Positions 1 to 9,393 of a DNA stretch of 64,000 nt are shown one piece after another; positions within the stretch are counted from its first letter, which is position 1, and each line of letters opens with the position of its first letter. Below the pieces are notes generated by a model. That model did not search any database and had not been told where the DNA came from. It saw only the letters and a program-made list of their open reading frames with translations. Made by a program: the position numbers and the translations under genes. The stretch is from Wenyingzhuangia aestuarii (lineage in GTDB: Bacteria > Bacteroidota > Bacteroidia > Flavobacteriales > Flavobacteriaceae): NCBI RefSeq assembly GCF_011927765.1, contig NZ_JAATJG010000002.1, positions 124,001-188,000 on the forward strand. The letters run 5' to 3'.

Positions 1-40
1 ACAGTCAACAGATAACCGTTAACGGAGATCAGTCAACAGA
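1..40. repeat. Short direct repeat with central palindrome
   Basis: The 11-mer cagtcaacaga occurs at 2-12 and again at 30-40. Between them lies the perfect 10-bp palindrome ccgttaacgg (16-25). It resembles short intergenic repeats common in Flavobacteriaceae, yet it is in frame with the ABC ATPase that follows. Confidence 0.55.
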
Positions 41-1313
41 CATCATTCTAAAAGTTGAAAACATATCTAAACAATATAGGTTAGGTACTTTGGGTACAGG
101 AACCATAAGTCACGATTTAAACAGATGGTGGCATCAAATTAGAGGGAAAGAAGATCCCTATTTAAAGATAGGAGAAACCAATGATCGTTCTACCAAAGGA
201 GAGTCTGAATATGTATGGGCCTTAAAAGATATTTCTTTTGAGGTAAAAAGAGGTGAAGTCTTAGGAATTATAGGAAAGAACGGTGCTGGAAAATCTACTT
301 TGTTAAAAATTTTATCAAAAGTAACAGGACCTACTACAGGGAGCATAAAAACTAAAGGTAGAATAGCCTCGTTGTTAGAGGTAGGAACTGGATTTCATCC
401 AGAAATGACAGGACGTGAAAATGTGTACTTAAATGGTGCCATTTTAGGAATGACCAAAAAAGAAATCAATGTTAAAATTGATGAAATTATTGCTTTTTCT
501 GGTTGTCAAAGGTATATTGATACTCCAACCAAACGTTATTCAAGTGGTATGACTGTTCGTTTGGCTTTTGCCGTAGCAGCTTTTTTAGAACCTGATATTT
601 TAATCGTAGATGAAGTATTAGCAGTTGGAGATGCTGAGTTCCAGAAAAAAGCCATTGGAAAGATGCAAGACATTTCTGACAGTGACGGGAGAACCGTATT
701 GTTTGTGAGTCATAATATGGCTGCTGTAAAAAGTTTGTGTACAAAGAGTGTCGTATTAAACAATGGAGAGGTAGTTTTTAATGGTGATGTACATGAAGGT
801 GTGAGTTTTTATTCCGATATGTTTTCAAAAGAACTACAAGAAGGAGCTAAAATAAAAGCCTTTTCAGATAAAGTATCAGTTGAGAAAATAATAATAAATA
901 AAGGAGATAAGCAGCTAACAACTGGATGTTCTTTATTTATTGGAGATAAAATTACATTCAAATTTACTTTATTAATAAATTCAATAACGGAGGGACTTTG
1001 TATTTCTTTGGATATACTTAATAAAAATGAAGAGTTTATAGCTCATATATCACATGAAGACGGTGAGATAGTTTTTGAACCAGTGTATGAAAGCGGAAAA
1101 ATTGAAGTAAAATTTACAACGGATAAGTTATTTTTTATCCCAGATATTTATAGCTTCAATTTATGGATTGGACAATTTCAAATTACTACATTATATACTA
1201 TGAAGAATGTTTTTTCATTTGTCTTAGAAGAAGGAGAGTTAGTCAAAAGGACAAAAGCATTACCAAGACATTCGAAATTTTTTTTAAACACAAAATGGGA
1301 AATAAATGATTAA
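3..1313 (+). CDS. Wzt-type polysaccharide ABC exporter ATPase (5' partial)
   Basis: ATP-binding subunit of an ABC exporter that moves a lipid-linked O-antigen or capsule chain across the inner membrane with a Wzm-like permease, which is not in the window. Walker A (GIIGKNGAGKST) lies near nt 264-299, the signature YSSGMTVRLAFAVA from about nt 537, and Walker B (ILIVDEVLAVGD) from about nt 597. The part after about nt 850 looks like the C-terminal glycan-binding domain of Wzt proteins. The first start codon in frame is TTG at 90, but the frame is open from nt 3 and family-like sequence (IILKVENISKQYRLG) precedes it, so the gene probably begins left of the window. The first dozen codons lie in repeat-like DNA. 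Confidence 0.9.
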   Translation, partial: SQQITVNGDQSTDIILKVENISKQYRLGTLGTGTISHDLNRWWHQIRGKEDPYLKIGETNDRSTKGESEYVWALKDISFEVKRGEVLGIIGKNGAGKSTLLKILSKVTGPTTGSIKTKGRIASLLEVGTGFHPEMTGRENVYLNGAILGMTKKEINVKIDEIIAFSGCQRYIDTPTKRYSSGMTVRLAFAVAAFLEPDILIVDEVLAVGDAEFQKKAIGKMQDISDSDGRTVLFVSHNMAAVKSLCTKSVVLNNGEVVFNGDVHEGVSFYSDMFSKELQEGAKIKAFSDKVSVEKIIINKGDKQLTTGCSLFIGDKITFKFTLLINSITEGLCISLDILNKNEEFIAHISHEDGEIVFEPVYESGKIEVKFTTDKLFFIPDIYSFNLWIGQFQITTLYTMKNVFSFVLEEGELVKRTKALPRHSKFFLNTKWEIND

Positions 1314-2169
1314 AGTTAGCTATTTAGTATCATATGATTATGCAATGTTTCATACATCAGTTAAGTTAATATATGACTATGTGGATAAAATCATTATTGC
1401 TATTGATAAAGATTATAAAACCTGGAGTGGTAATACTTTTGTAATACCCGATTCTTTTTTTGAAGAAGTTAAAAAAAATGATTTCAAAAATAAGATAGAA
1501 ATTTATAGAGATTCGTTTTACAATTCTAATTTTTCTCCAATGGAGAATGAAACAATTGAAAGAAATAAAATCTTAAAAAAATTAGGTTACGGGTGGAAGA
1601 TTCAATTAGATGTTGATGAATATATTTATGATTTTAAAAAAGTTGCAAAATATTTAAATAAATATTGGTTTTTATGCTTGTTTCCCAAAATTACTCCAAT
1701 TTGTTTTCGAGGGAAATGGATAACATTATATAAAGAATTACCTGATGGATATTTATATATTGATAATGGAGAAACATTTCCATTTATTACAAATCAAAAT
1801 AAAAATAATTGGGCTCGTTTTAGTGGCCCAAAAGTTAGAAACATAAATCCTAATATTTCTGTAATACATCAATCATGGGCTAGAGCAGACAATGAAATTT
1901 TACAAAAAATAAATAATTGGGGGCATAGAGATGATTTTGATACAGAAAAATATTTTAATTTATGGAAATCAATTAACAGTGATAATTATATAGAGTTTAA
2001 AAACATTCACCCATTAAGTCCTTCTATATGGAATAGATTAAATTTTTTAGCTTCAAATTCAATTACAGAATTTATTGATAATTATAGCGCTACAAATACG
2101 CAACAAATAAAATCAATTGATAAAAAATACTTTATAACAGCAATATTTAATAAATTAAAAATTAAATAA
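1306..2169 (+). CDS. Putative GT-A-like glycosyltransferase
   Basis: 287 residues, family not recognised with certainty. The N-terminus (MIKVSYLVSYDYAMFHTSVK) and an internal IQLDVDEYI segment near residue 103 look like the nucleotide-sugar fold and DxD metal site of a small GT-A glycosyltransferase, related to GT2-like proteins that carry a D-D/A-E motif. No signal peptide or membrane segment is evident, so it should act in the cytoplasm on a lipid-linked glycan. The ATG overlaps the end of the ABC ATPase gene by 8 nt and the next gene begins right after the stop, so it belongs to the same operon. It is very rich in A, K, N and I codons. Confidence 0.6.
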   Translation: MIKVSYLVSYDYAMFHTSVKLIYDYVDKIIIAIDKDYKTWSGNTFVIPDSFFEEVKKNDFKNKIEIYRDSFYNSNFSPMENETIERNKILKKLGYGWKIQLDVDEYIYDFKKVAKYLNKYWFLCLFPKITPICFRGKWITLYKELPDGYLYIDNGETFPFITNQNKNNWARFSGPKVRNINPNISVIHQSWARADNEILQKINNWGHRDDFDTEKYFNLWKSINSDNYIEFKNIHPLSPSIWNRLNFLASNSITEFIDNYSATNTQQIKSIDKKYFITAIFNKLKIK

Positions 2170-3063
2170 ATGTTAGCAATAGTAATACCATATTTTAAAT
2201 TGACTTTTTTTGAAGAAACAATACAGTCTTTAGTAAATCAAAAAAATAAAATTTTTACAGTTTATATAGGTAATGATGCTAGCCCCGAATGCCCTAAAGA
2301 ATTATTAGATAAATATAAAAATGAGTTAAATTTTAAGTACAAAAAATTTCCAGCGAATTTAGGTGGCTCATCTTTAGTAAAGCAATGGGATCGTTGTATC
2401 GATTTAATTGAGGATGAAGAATGGATAATGATACTTGGAGATGATGATATTTTAGGAGAAAATGTAGTTGCTGAGTTTTATAAGAATATTAAAGAAATAG
2501 AAAAACAAAATATTAATGTAGTTAGATATGCTACTAATAAGATAAATGAAAAAAATGATATTACTTCTATTCTGTATCAACATCCTGTTATAGAGAAATC
2601 TACAGATTTTATATTTCGAAGTAGTAGAAGTTCCTTGAGTGAATATATTTTTAAGAAAGAGCAAATTAGTAAAGTTAAATTTAAAGAATTTCCTTTAGCT
2701 TGGTATTCAGATATTTTGGCAGTTTTAGAATTCTCTAATTTTAAAAATGTGTATTCAATAACCAATGCCATTGTTTATGTTAGGATTTCAGATATTAGTA
2801 TTAGTGGACAACAAAACAATCAAGAAGATAAAAATAATGCAAGATTTAAGTATTATTATTATTTGTTAAAAAAGAAAAATGTTTTCTTTTCTAAAGCACA
2901 AAATGTTTTATTGTTAAATATGTTAAACAAAACATACATTAATAATAAAAAGAATGTTTTTTTTTTATTAAAGGCATTATATATACATATTTCTGTGTTT
3001 TATTTTTTTTATATTATTCATTTTTTTAGAGATATTATAAAATCAATTAAAACACGAAATTGA
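2170..3063 (+). CDS. GT2 family glycosyltransferase
   Basis: 297-residue cytoplasmic or membrane-associated family 2 glycosyltransferase. It begins with the typical beta strand and loop (LAIVIPYFKLTFFEETIQSL) and has a nucleotide-sugar/metal motif GDDDILG with D91-D93. The last 40 residues are aromatic and hydrophobic (FYFFYIIHFFRDIIK), consistent with attachment to the inner membrane. It starts directly after the previous stop, and its own stop overlaps the next ATG as TGATG. Donor and acceptor cannot be told from sequence. Confidence 0.85.
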   Translation: MLAIVIPYFKLTFFEETIQSLVNQKNKIFTVYIGNDASPECPKELLDKYKNELNFKYKKFPANLGGSSLVKQWDRCIDLIEDEEWIMILGDDDILGENVVAEFYKNIKEIEKQNINVVRYATNKINEKNDITSILYQHPVIEKSTDFIFRSSRSSLSEYIFKKEQISKVKFKEFPLAWYSDILAVLEFSNFKNVYSITNAIVYVRISDISISGQQNNQEDKNNARFKYYYYLLKKKNVFFSKAQNVLLLNMLNKTYINNKKNVFFLLKALYIHISVFYFFYIIHFFRDIIKSIKTRN

Positions 3064-4094
3064 TGCGTAAAGGAGAAAATATATCTAAAGATGTTTTAAT
3101 AGAGACGAGTGAATCGTCGCATCGAGTAATTATTCCATTGTATATACCAAATGAAGAGGAGTATTATAAAGAAGCTTATAAAATATTTGAAATATGTTTG
3201 TTTTCAATACTTAAAACAAGTACTAGTATATTAAAAGTTTCAGTTATAAGTAATGGTTCATGTAACTCAGTAAATCAGAAATTGTTAAAGTTACAGGTAG
3301 AAGACTATATAGATGAATTAATTATTGAAAAAGAATCCATAGGAAAGATTAATAGTATATTAAAAGTATTAAGAACTGCGGAAGAAAGGTTAATTACCAT
3401 AACCGATGCAGATGTATTGTTTTGTAATGGTTGGGAAGATGCAGTTGTTAATGTATTTGAAGCATTTCCAAAAGCAGGAGCTGTTTGTCCTGTACCCGTT
3501 TTTAGAAAACATTTAAGTTTAACATCTAATATCTGGTTACGCTATATGTTCTCTAAAAGATTATATTTTAGACCCGTTAAAAATTCTAAGGCATTAACAC
3601 GTTTTGCTAATAGTATAGGGTGGCCATGGTTAGATGAAAAATGGAAAGATGTTATAGGTACTATACAAGCAAAAAATGGAACAATAGCTGTTCTTGGGTG
3701 TTCGCACTTTGTAGCGACTTACAAAAAAGAGGTTTTTGAAAAATTACCGAGGAAAAATTCTATATATAAATTAGGAGGGGATAGTGAGTTTAAATATACA
3801 GATCAACCGGTGCTAAAGAAAGGAGGTTATAGATTATCAACTTATGATAATTATGCATATCATATAGGTAATAAATTAGACAATTTTATATTAGAAGAGT
3901 ATAAAAAGTTAAAAATGAATTCTAATAAAATTAATGAAGATTATTCAACTTTAACTAAATTGAAAAACAATAGTGTAGAATATTTTATATCGGAATTCAT
4001 CATTCAGAAAATATTTTATTTCAGAATCATAAAAAAAATGATATTTAGAAATAAAGGTTTGAGTGAACATCAATACAGAAATTTTACTACATGA
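3063..4094 (+). CDS. GT-A (GT2-like) glycosyltransferase
   Basis: About 343 residues. A GT-A fold is indicated by an N-terminal segment with RVIIPLYIP and VSVISNGSCN and by a DxD motif (ITDADVLF; D115 and D117). A region around ALTRFANSIGWPWLDEKW precedes a second conserved-looking block, GGDSEFKYTDQPVLKKGG, which is likely the acceptor side. I take the ATG at 3063, which overlaps the preceding stop by one base, rather than the TTG at 3060. The stop overlaps the next ATG (ATGA). It is part of the glycan operon; sugar specificity is unknown. Confidence 0.75.
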   Translation: MRKGENISKDVLIETSESSHRVIIPLYIPNEEEYYKEAYKIFEICLFSILKTSTSILKVSVISNGSCNSVNQKLLKLQVEDYIDELIIEKESIGKINSILKVLRTAEERLITITDADVLFCNGWEDAVVNVFEAFPKAGAVCPVPVFRKHLSLTSNIWLRYMFSKRLYFRPVKNSKALTRFANSIGWPWLDEKWKDVIGTIQAKNGTIAVLGCSHFVATYKKEVFEKLPRKNSIYKLGGDSEFKYTDQPVLKKGGYRLSTYDNYAYHIGNKLDNFILEEYKKLKMNSNKINEDYSTLTKLKNNSVEYFISEFIIQKIFYFRIIKKMIFRNKGLSEHQYRNFTT

Positions 4095-5170
4095 TCACAA
4101 TAGCTTTAACATATAGAAATAGAGATATCATAAGTGTTGAGAAATGCTTAAACTCTTTGGCAAATCAAACTATAAAGAATTTTATAGTATATCTAGTTGA
4201 TTATGGAAGTCATCAGCAATATCAATCATTACTAAAAAAATTAGTATCTAAATATTCATTTATTGAGCTAATTCAGGTACCTACTCAAAATCAGTTATGG
4301 AATAAAAGCAGAGCTATAAATATAGCTTTAAAAAAATGCCATACAGAATTTTTTGTAATGGGAGATATAGATTTATTATATCATCCTAATTTTTTAAACA
4401 AAGGAGTCGAACTTGCTAAAAAGTTTGATGCTGTTTATTTTAGATATGGGTTTTTAAATAAAGAAGAATCTCAAACAAATAAAGAATTTATAGAGTATAA
4501 GATTGATTATTTTGGAGACGAGAAAGGAACAGGAACCAATATTTATAAGACAGATGTTTTAAAAGATATAAATGGATATGATGAATTTTATCATGGTTGG
4601 GGTGCAGAAGACACAGATGTTCATTTAAGGTTAAAGAATGCAGGTTATAGTATTCGTTATTATGATAATGAAATATTGGTCAAGCATATTTACCACCCTA
4701 AGACCTATAGATCAAAAAAGAGTAAAGAACCTTTTCATAGTGGTTTAGAAAAAATAAACCATCATTATATGTTACATCATCAAGATTTAGATGTAACAAA
4801 AGCCAATTTAAAATATAATTGGGGTAGTTTACCTACGCAAAAACAAATAGAGCTAATAAAGGATCCATTAGATACTTTTTCTATTTCTAATAAAAAAGAG
4901 GACGTTGATGCTTTTGTAATAGGAGTATTACCACAATTAAATAAACCATTAGAAATACATATAGAAAAAGATGAAAAAACACATCTAATAAAAAATTCAA
5001 TAAAAAGGATATTAAAAAAGAAGTATGTACAGTTTTATAGTTTAGAGGCTATTAACAATAAGGTTTTAGATCAATTAATCTCTAGTCAGCGTTTGTCTTT
5101 ATACCGTTATGAAATAGATTGGGATTTGGAAAAAATAACTTTAAAAATAATTCCACTTGAAAGCAAATAA
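4091..5170 (+). CDS. GT2 glycosyltransferase with galactosyltransferase-like C-terminal motif
   Basis: 359 residues. The GT2 domain has ITIALTYRNRDIISVEKCLNSL at the N-terminus, the DxD motif MGDIDLLYH (D92, D94) and the motif GWGAEDTDVHLRLKNAG near residue 172, which is typical of the C-terminal part of beta-galactosyl- or N-acetylgalactosaminyl-transferases and chondroitin-polymerase-like GT2 enzymes. The last 100 residues are a separate polar tail of unknown role. The ATG overlaps the preceding stop by 4 nt. It is likely cytoplasmic, adding a hexose or HexNAc during repeat-unit assembly. Confidence 0.8.
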   Translation: MITIALTYRNRDIISVEKCLNSLANQTIKNFIVYLVDYGSHQQYQSLLKKLVSKYSFIELIQVPTQNQLWNKSRAINIALKKCHTEFFVMGDIDLLYHPNFLNKGVELAKKFDAVYFRYGFLNKEESQTNKEFIEYKIDYFGDEKGTGTNIYKTDVLKDINGYDEFYHGWGAEDTDVHLRLKNAGYSIRYYDNEILVKHIYHPKTYRSKKSKEPFHSGLEKINHHYMLHHQDLDVTKANLKYNWGSLPTQKQIELIKDPLDTFSISNKKEDVDAFVIGVLPQLNKPLEIHIEKDEKTHLIKNSIKRILKKKYVQFYSLEAINNKVLDQLISSQRLSLYRYEIDWDLEKITLKIIPLESK

Positions 5171-6293
5171 AAAAATATTAATGGTTTCTATGCCCACATT
5201 ACATTTTTTTCGTTGGGCTAATCAATTAAAAGATAGTGGTTATGAAGTGTTCTGGTTTGATATAACTGGGATGAGTGCTTATGTAGAGAAGATTAATTGG
5301 ATTCATCAAAAAATAGATTGGAAGCTTAAATGGAATTATCCAAAGAGAAACTTTGTGAAAAAGAGGTTCCCAGGCATATATGATTTTATTCAAAAAAAAA
5401 ATGAAAAAGATACAGCCGTTGAGTTTGAACGCTATTTAAATGAAGTAAAACCTGATATTGTGCATAGTTTTGCCTTATATGTTTCATGCGCACCTATTAT
5501 TGATGTGATGGAAAAGTACGTTCATCAAAAATGGATTTATTCTTCATGGGGAAGCGACTTGTTTTATTTCCAAAATTTCCCAGAATATTTAAAAGATATC
5601 AAACGTATTTTGCCACGTATTAATTATTTGTTTACCGATTGCAAGCGTGATTATAACATAGCAAAAGAATACGGTTTTAAAGGTGAGTTTTTGGGAGTGT
5701 TCCCTGGTGGTGGTGGATTTGATATAGCAAAAATGGAAACTTATAGAGAACCCATACCTAGTAGAAAAACAATTTTAATTAAAGGTTTTCAAGGTCGTTC
5801 AGGTAGGGCTATACCCGTTTTTAAAGCGTTAGAAAGACTAAAAAATCAACTTATAGATTTTCAGATTGTTGTTTTTGGAACGGATCCTGAAGCTTTTCAA
5901 TACCTAGAATCATCAGTATTAAATCATTGGGAGAATTTTAATGTTATTGGAAAAATTTCTCATGATGAAGTATTGCAATTAATGGGTAAAGCATTAATAT
6001 ATGTTGGTAATAGTAATTCAGATGGAATGCCAAATACTTTATTAGAAGCTCTTTGCTTGGGAGCGTTCCCCATACAATCAAACCCAGGAGGTGTTACAGA
6101 AGAAGTAATTAATCATGGAAAAAATGGTTGTTTAATAGAAGATTGTGAAAATATTTCTGAAATTAAAAGTATTTTAGAAAAGACAATAATAGAAGTGAAA
6201 TTTAAGAATACAGATAGCTTTCCAAAAATTGATTATGATTTTAAAAACATTCAGCAACAAGTAATTTTAATTTATGAACATAAAATTATATAG
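5157..6293 (+). CDS. GT4 family glycosyltransferase
   Basis: GT-B fold retaining glycosyltransferase of 378 residues. The N-terminal half starts KKILMVSMPTLHFFRWANQL. The C-terminal half has the nucleotide-sugar site NSDGMPNTLLEALCLGAFPI, where the first acidic residue of the usual E-x7-E motif is Asp. The start is a TTG at 5157 inside the end of the preceding gene; the ATG at 5181 would remove the first beta strand, so I prefer TTG. It overlaps its upstream neighbour by 14 nt and its downstream neighbour by 20 nt, which suggests translational coupling. Confidence 0.85.
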   Translation: MKANKKILMVSMPTLHFFRWANQLKDSGYEVFWFDITGMSAYVEKINWIHQKIDWKLKWNYPKRNFVKKRFPGIYDFIQKKNEKDTAVEFERYLNEVKPDIVHSFALYVSCAPIIDVMEKYVHQKWIYSSWGSDLFYFQNFPEYLKDIKRILPRINYLFTDCKRDYNIAKEYGFKGEFLGVFPGGGGFDIAKMETYREPIPSRKTILIKGFQGRSGRAIPVFKALERLKNQLIDFQIVVFGTDPEAFQYLESSVLNHWENFNVIGKISHDEVLQLMGKALIYVGNSNSDGMPNTLLEALCLGAFPIQSNPGGVTEEVINHGKNGCLIEDCENISEIKSILEKTIIEVKFKNTDSFPKIDYDFKNIQQQVILIYEHKII

Positions 6294-7224
6294 AGCATCT
6301 TCTCTAAAATATACGCCTTTTGATGATTTTGTAGAAGGTGATCTAGATTATTTAAAGGAAAAAGGGATAATGATGACTTCTTCTCTTAAAGAAGCGGATG
6401 TAATAGTGTCTCAAAATACAAAACATTTTAAAAAATATTTTTTTAAAGCTTTGTTTGGAAAAAAACTATTAATCTGGACTACAGAGCCTAGATTTTGCAA
6501 AGTGTTTACATCTAAAACTAAGTTATTGGGGTTGGTAGATTGTAATATTATGAATTTGTATACCCAAGACATATTCATAAACAGTATTTCCATTCATTGT
6601 TATTTAATAAATAAGAGCTTAAAACCATTAGATAATGATTTTAAGTTTAATTCTAAAAAAACAATAGCATTAATGTCTTACTATAAAGGAATAAATGCTG
6701 CTCCATTCATAAGAAATGGAGAAAATATAGACTTAATAGCATTACGTTCTAAAATAGCATTAGAAGGAGCTAAATTGGGAAGTATTGATGTGTTTGGAAA
6801 AGGATGGCCTTCTGGAATCTCTAAAGAAGATTCTAGGGATGGTGCTTGGGGCGTGAGAAAACCAGAATTATTAAAAAATTATAATTTTAATTTTTGTTTT
6901 GAAAATACGGCTACTCATAATTATATGACAGAAAAGATATGGGACAGTATATCTAATTATTGCCTCCCAATTTATTATGGGAAACATACAAATGCTTATA
7001 GTTTATTTCCTGAAAATAGTTTTATAGACTATTCTAAATTTAATTCACCTAAAGAATTATTTGATTATATAGACAATATGAGTTCAGAAGAATTTGTTTG
7101 CAGAATGAATAAATGTATTGATGTATACAATCATATAAGTTCTCAAAACCCTGAATTGGCAAAAAAAGAAAGAAAAAAAGTTCTTGATAAAATAGTAGAA
7201 AAAGTAAAATTAATGTGTCACTAA
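6274..7224 (+). CDS. GT10 family (alpha-1,3/4-fucosyltransferase-like) glycosyltransferase
   Basis: 316 residues. The conserved C-terminal block NFCFENTATHNYMTEKIWDS followed by ISNYCLPIYYG is the hallmark of GT10 alpha-1,3-fucosyltransferases, which use GDP-fucose. The preceding region (IDVFGKGWPSG) fits the family. It predicts fucose or a related 6-deoxyhexose as a side branch of the glycan made by this locus; no GDP-fucose synthesis gene is in the window. The ATG at 6274 lies within the previous gene. No transmembrane segment is obvious. Confidence 0.85.
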   Translation: MNIKLYRASSLKYTPFDDFVEGDLDYLKEKGIMMTSSLKEADVIVSQNTKHFKKYFFKALFGKKLLIWTTEPRFCKVFTSKTKLLGLVDCNIMNLYTQDIFINSISIHCYLINKSLKPLDNDFKFNSKKTIALMSYYKGINAAPFIRNGENIDLIALRSKIALEGAKLGSIDVFGKGWPSGISKEDSRDGAWGVRKPELLKNYNFNFCFENTATHNYMTEKIWDSISNYCLPIYYGKHTNAYSLFPENSFIDYSKFNSPKELFDYIDNMSSEEFVCRMNKCIDVYNHISSQNPELAKKERKKVLDKIVEKVKLMCH

Positions 7225-7226
7225 TT

Positions 7227-8147
7227 ATGGTAAAAGACCAATTAAATACAGTTAGTGTTTTTATGTTAGTTTACAATCAGGAACAATATATAGAACAAAC
7301 AATTTTATCTGTGCTAAATCAGAAAACATCTTTTCCTTTTAATCTAGTAATAGGAGAGGATTGTAGTACTGATAATACTTTAAGAATAATTAAAACACTA
7401 AAAAATAAATATCCACATAAAATTAAACTTCTTAAATCTAAGAATAATATTGGATTAATTCATAATTTCGTTAGAACCGTTAAAGAATGTGATGGCGAAT
7501 ATATTGCAATTTGTGATGGTGATGATTATTGGATTGATGAATACAAACTTCAAAAACAAGTAAAATTTTTAGAGGAAAATAAAGATCATTCAATTGTTTT
7601 TACAAATAAAAAAAACCTCTTTAGCGATGGTAATTTGATAGAGTCTAAAGATGAGAAACCAGAAACCTCTGACTTTAAAGATTTAATAAAAGGAAATTAT
7701 ATAGCATCTGTAACAGTTCTTTTTAGAAATAAAATAAGAAATTTAACCATACCAGAATGGTTTCTTAAATACCCATATGGAGATTGGCCTTTATATTTAT
7801 TAATTATTAATGATGGTTCTAAAATTAAATATCTTAATGAGTATACAGCCATATATAGAACAGATATTGGTGTTTCATCAAAACTTAGAAAAAATATAAG
7901 TGATATAACTAAGGTTAATTTAAATATCTTAAAAGATGTATATGATGATGTTTTTTTTAGTAAACGCAAAGCGAGTATTAAGAAAAGTATTATAGAACAT
8001 GAAATAAAGCTAATGACGAGTTTAAATAGAGAAAAAAAATATGGGAGTTCATGCTATCAATATTTACAATTAATTCCTAAAAGTAATGTAATTGATTTGA
8101 CGAACAAATATCTGTATTCTCTGAAATTAAGTATTATTAGAAAATAA
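7227..8147 (+). CDS. GT2 family glycosyltransferase
   Basis: About 306 residues. It has a classic GT2 start (VSVFMLVYNQEQYIEQTILSV), IGEDCSTDNT and the DxD-type motif CDGDDYWIDEYKLQKQ. It is probably an inverting transferase for a repeat-unit sugar. A GTG at 7215 overlaps the preceding gene, but the ATG at 7227 gives a standard GT2 N-terminus, so I use that. The C-terminal third is lysine-rich and without recognisable motifs. Confidence 0.85.
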   Translation: MVKDQLNTVSVFMLVYNQEQYIEQTILSVLNQKTSFPFNLVIGEDCSTDNTLRIIKTLKNKYPHKIKLLKSKNNIGLIHNFVRTVKECDGEYIAICDGDDYWIDEYKLQKQVKFLEENKDHSIVFTNKKNLFSDGNLIESKDEKPETSDFKDLIKGNYIASVTVLFRNKIRNLTIPEWFLKYPYGDWPLYLLIINDGSKIKYLNEYTAIYRTDIGVSSKLRKNISDITKVNLNILKDVYDDVFFSKRKASIKKSIIEHEIKLMTSLNREKKYGSSCYQYLQLIPKSNVIDLTNKYLYSLKLSIIRK

Positions 8148-8151
8148 AATA

Positions 8152-9309
8152 ATGAAAAAAACAGCAATCATACCTTTACGCAAAGGCTCTAAAAGTATCA
8201 TCGGTAAAAACAAACGTAAAATGGTTGGAAGACCTTTGTTTACGTGGGTTTTAAAAGAAGCTATTTTTTCTAATTTAGACGAAGTAATTGTTTTTACAGA
8301 CGATCTAACCATTATAGAATTTATAGAAAAAGAATATACATGGACACCTAAAGTAAAAGCAATTCTTAGAAATGATGAAAATGCAAACGACACAGCTTCT
8401 ACAGAAAGTGTGCTTTTAGAGTTTAGTGAGTTAGTAAATTATAAGTATGATATCTTATGCTTACTACAAGCAACCTCTCCGTTAACAACTTCGGAGTCTA
8501 TTAATGATTGCTTAAATTCAATTGTAGAAAAAAAATATGATGCCTCTTTAACCGTTGTTAACACACATCGTTTTACATGGAATACAAACGGAACACCACA
8601 AAATTATGATGTGTTTAATAGACCAAGAAGACAAGATTTTGAGGGCTTATTAATAGAGAATGGAGCTGTTTATTGTACAACTAAAACTGCTTTTATAAAT
8701 TCAAAAAATAGGGTAAGTGGTAAAATTAAATTGGTTTACATGCCAGAAGATTCTTTGGTTGAAATAGATTCAATGACTGATTGGTTAATTGTAGAAGAGT
8801 TATTAATAAACAGACTTAAAAAGCAAAAAAACACAAATAAAATTACACACGTAGTCTTAGATGTAGACGGAGTATTTACAGACGGAACTGTCAGTTTTAC
8901 AAAAGATGGAGAGCATACCAAAAGCTTTGATATGAGAGATGGTATGGGCTTAGAAATATTACGTGGTCTTGGCATAGAAGTTTTAGTAATGACTTCTGAA
9001 AAATCGGAATTGGTAGCAGCACGAATGAAAAAATTACAAATAGATCAAGTGTATTTAGGTGTAAAAGATAAGTTTGCTTTATTACAACAAATAAGACAAG
9101 AAAAACAAATAACTTTAGGTAATATAGCTTATGTAGGAGATGATGTTAATGACCTAGCAAATATATGTAGCGTTGGTTGGTCTATAGCTCCTTACAATGC
9201 AACCAATATTGTAAAACAAAACGCAGACACAGTTCTTACTAAAAACTCTGGGAGCGGTGCTATTAGAGAAGCCTGTGAGTTTATCTTAAATTACAACAAG
9301 CGTTTTTAA
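8152..9309 (+). CDS. neuA: CMP-nonulosonate cytidylyltransferase fused to KdsC-like HAD phosphatase
   Basis: 385 residues in two domains. Residues 1 to about 225 form an N-acylneuraminate cytidylyltransferase with the CTP-binding loop PLRKGSKSIIGKNKRKMVGRP, and LLQATSPLTT and VEIDSMTDW further on. Residues from about 230 form a KdsC-type HAD phosphatase with nucleophile motif LDVDGVFTDG (D237, D239) and GDDVNDLAN. Together they would dephosphorylate a nonulosonate 9-phosphate and activate it to the CMP sugar. The same two-domain order is known in animal CMP-sialate synthetases. It lies 129 nt upstream of the NeuB-type synthase, which would supply its substrate. Confidence 0.88.
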   Translation: MKKTAIIPLRKGSKSIIGKNKRKMVGRPLFTWVLKEAIFSNLDEVIVFTDDLTIIEFIEKEYTWTPKVKAILRNDENANDTASTESVLLEFSELVNYKYDILCLLQATSPLTTSESINDCLNSIVEKKYDASLTVVNTHRFTWNTNGTPQNYDVFNRPRRQDFEGLLIENGAVYCTTKTAFINSKNRVSGKIKLVYMPEDSLVEIDSMTDWLIVEELLINRLKKQKNTNKITHVVLDVDGVFTDGTVSFTKDGEHTKSFDMRDGMGLEILRGLGIEVLVMTSEKSELVAARMKKLQIDQVYLGVKDKFALLQQIRQEKQITLGNIAYVGDDVNDLANICSVGWSIAPYNATNIVKQNADTVLTKNSGSGAIREACEFILNYNKRF

Positions 9310-9393
9310 AAAAAGTAATACTATCAAATAAATATTTAAAATATTCTAAAAGTAATCCTGACAATAAGTTTCTGTTATTTTCTAATAAAAGGG

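Noticed and set aside
3060-3065. TTG start at 3060 for the third transferase gene
   Set aside because: The ATG at 3063 overlaps the preceding stop as TGATG, the usual coupling in this operon.
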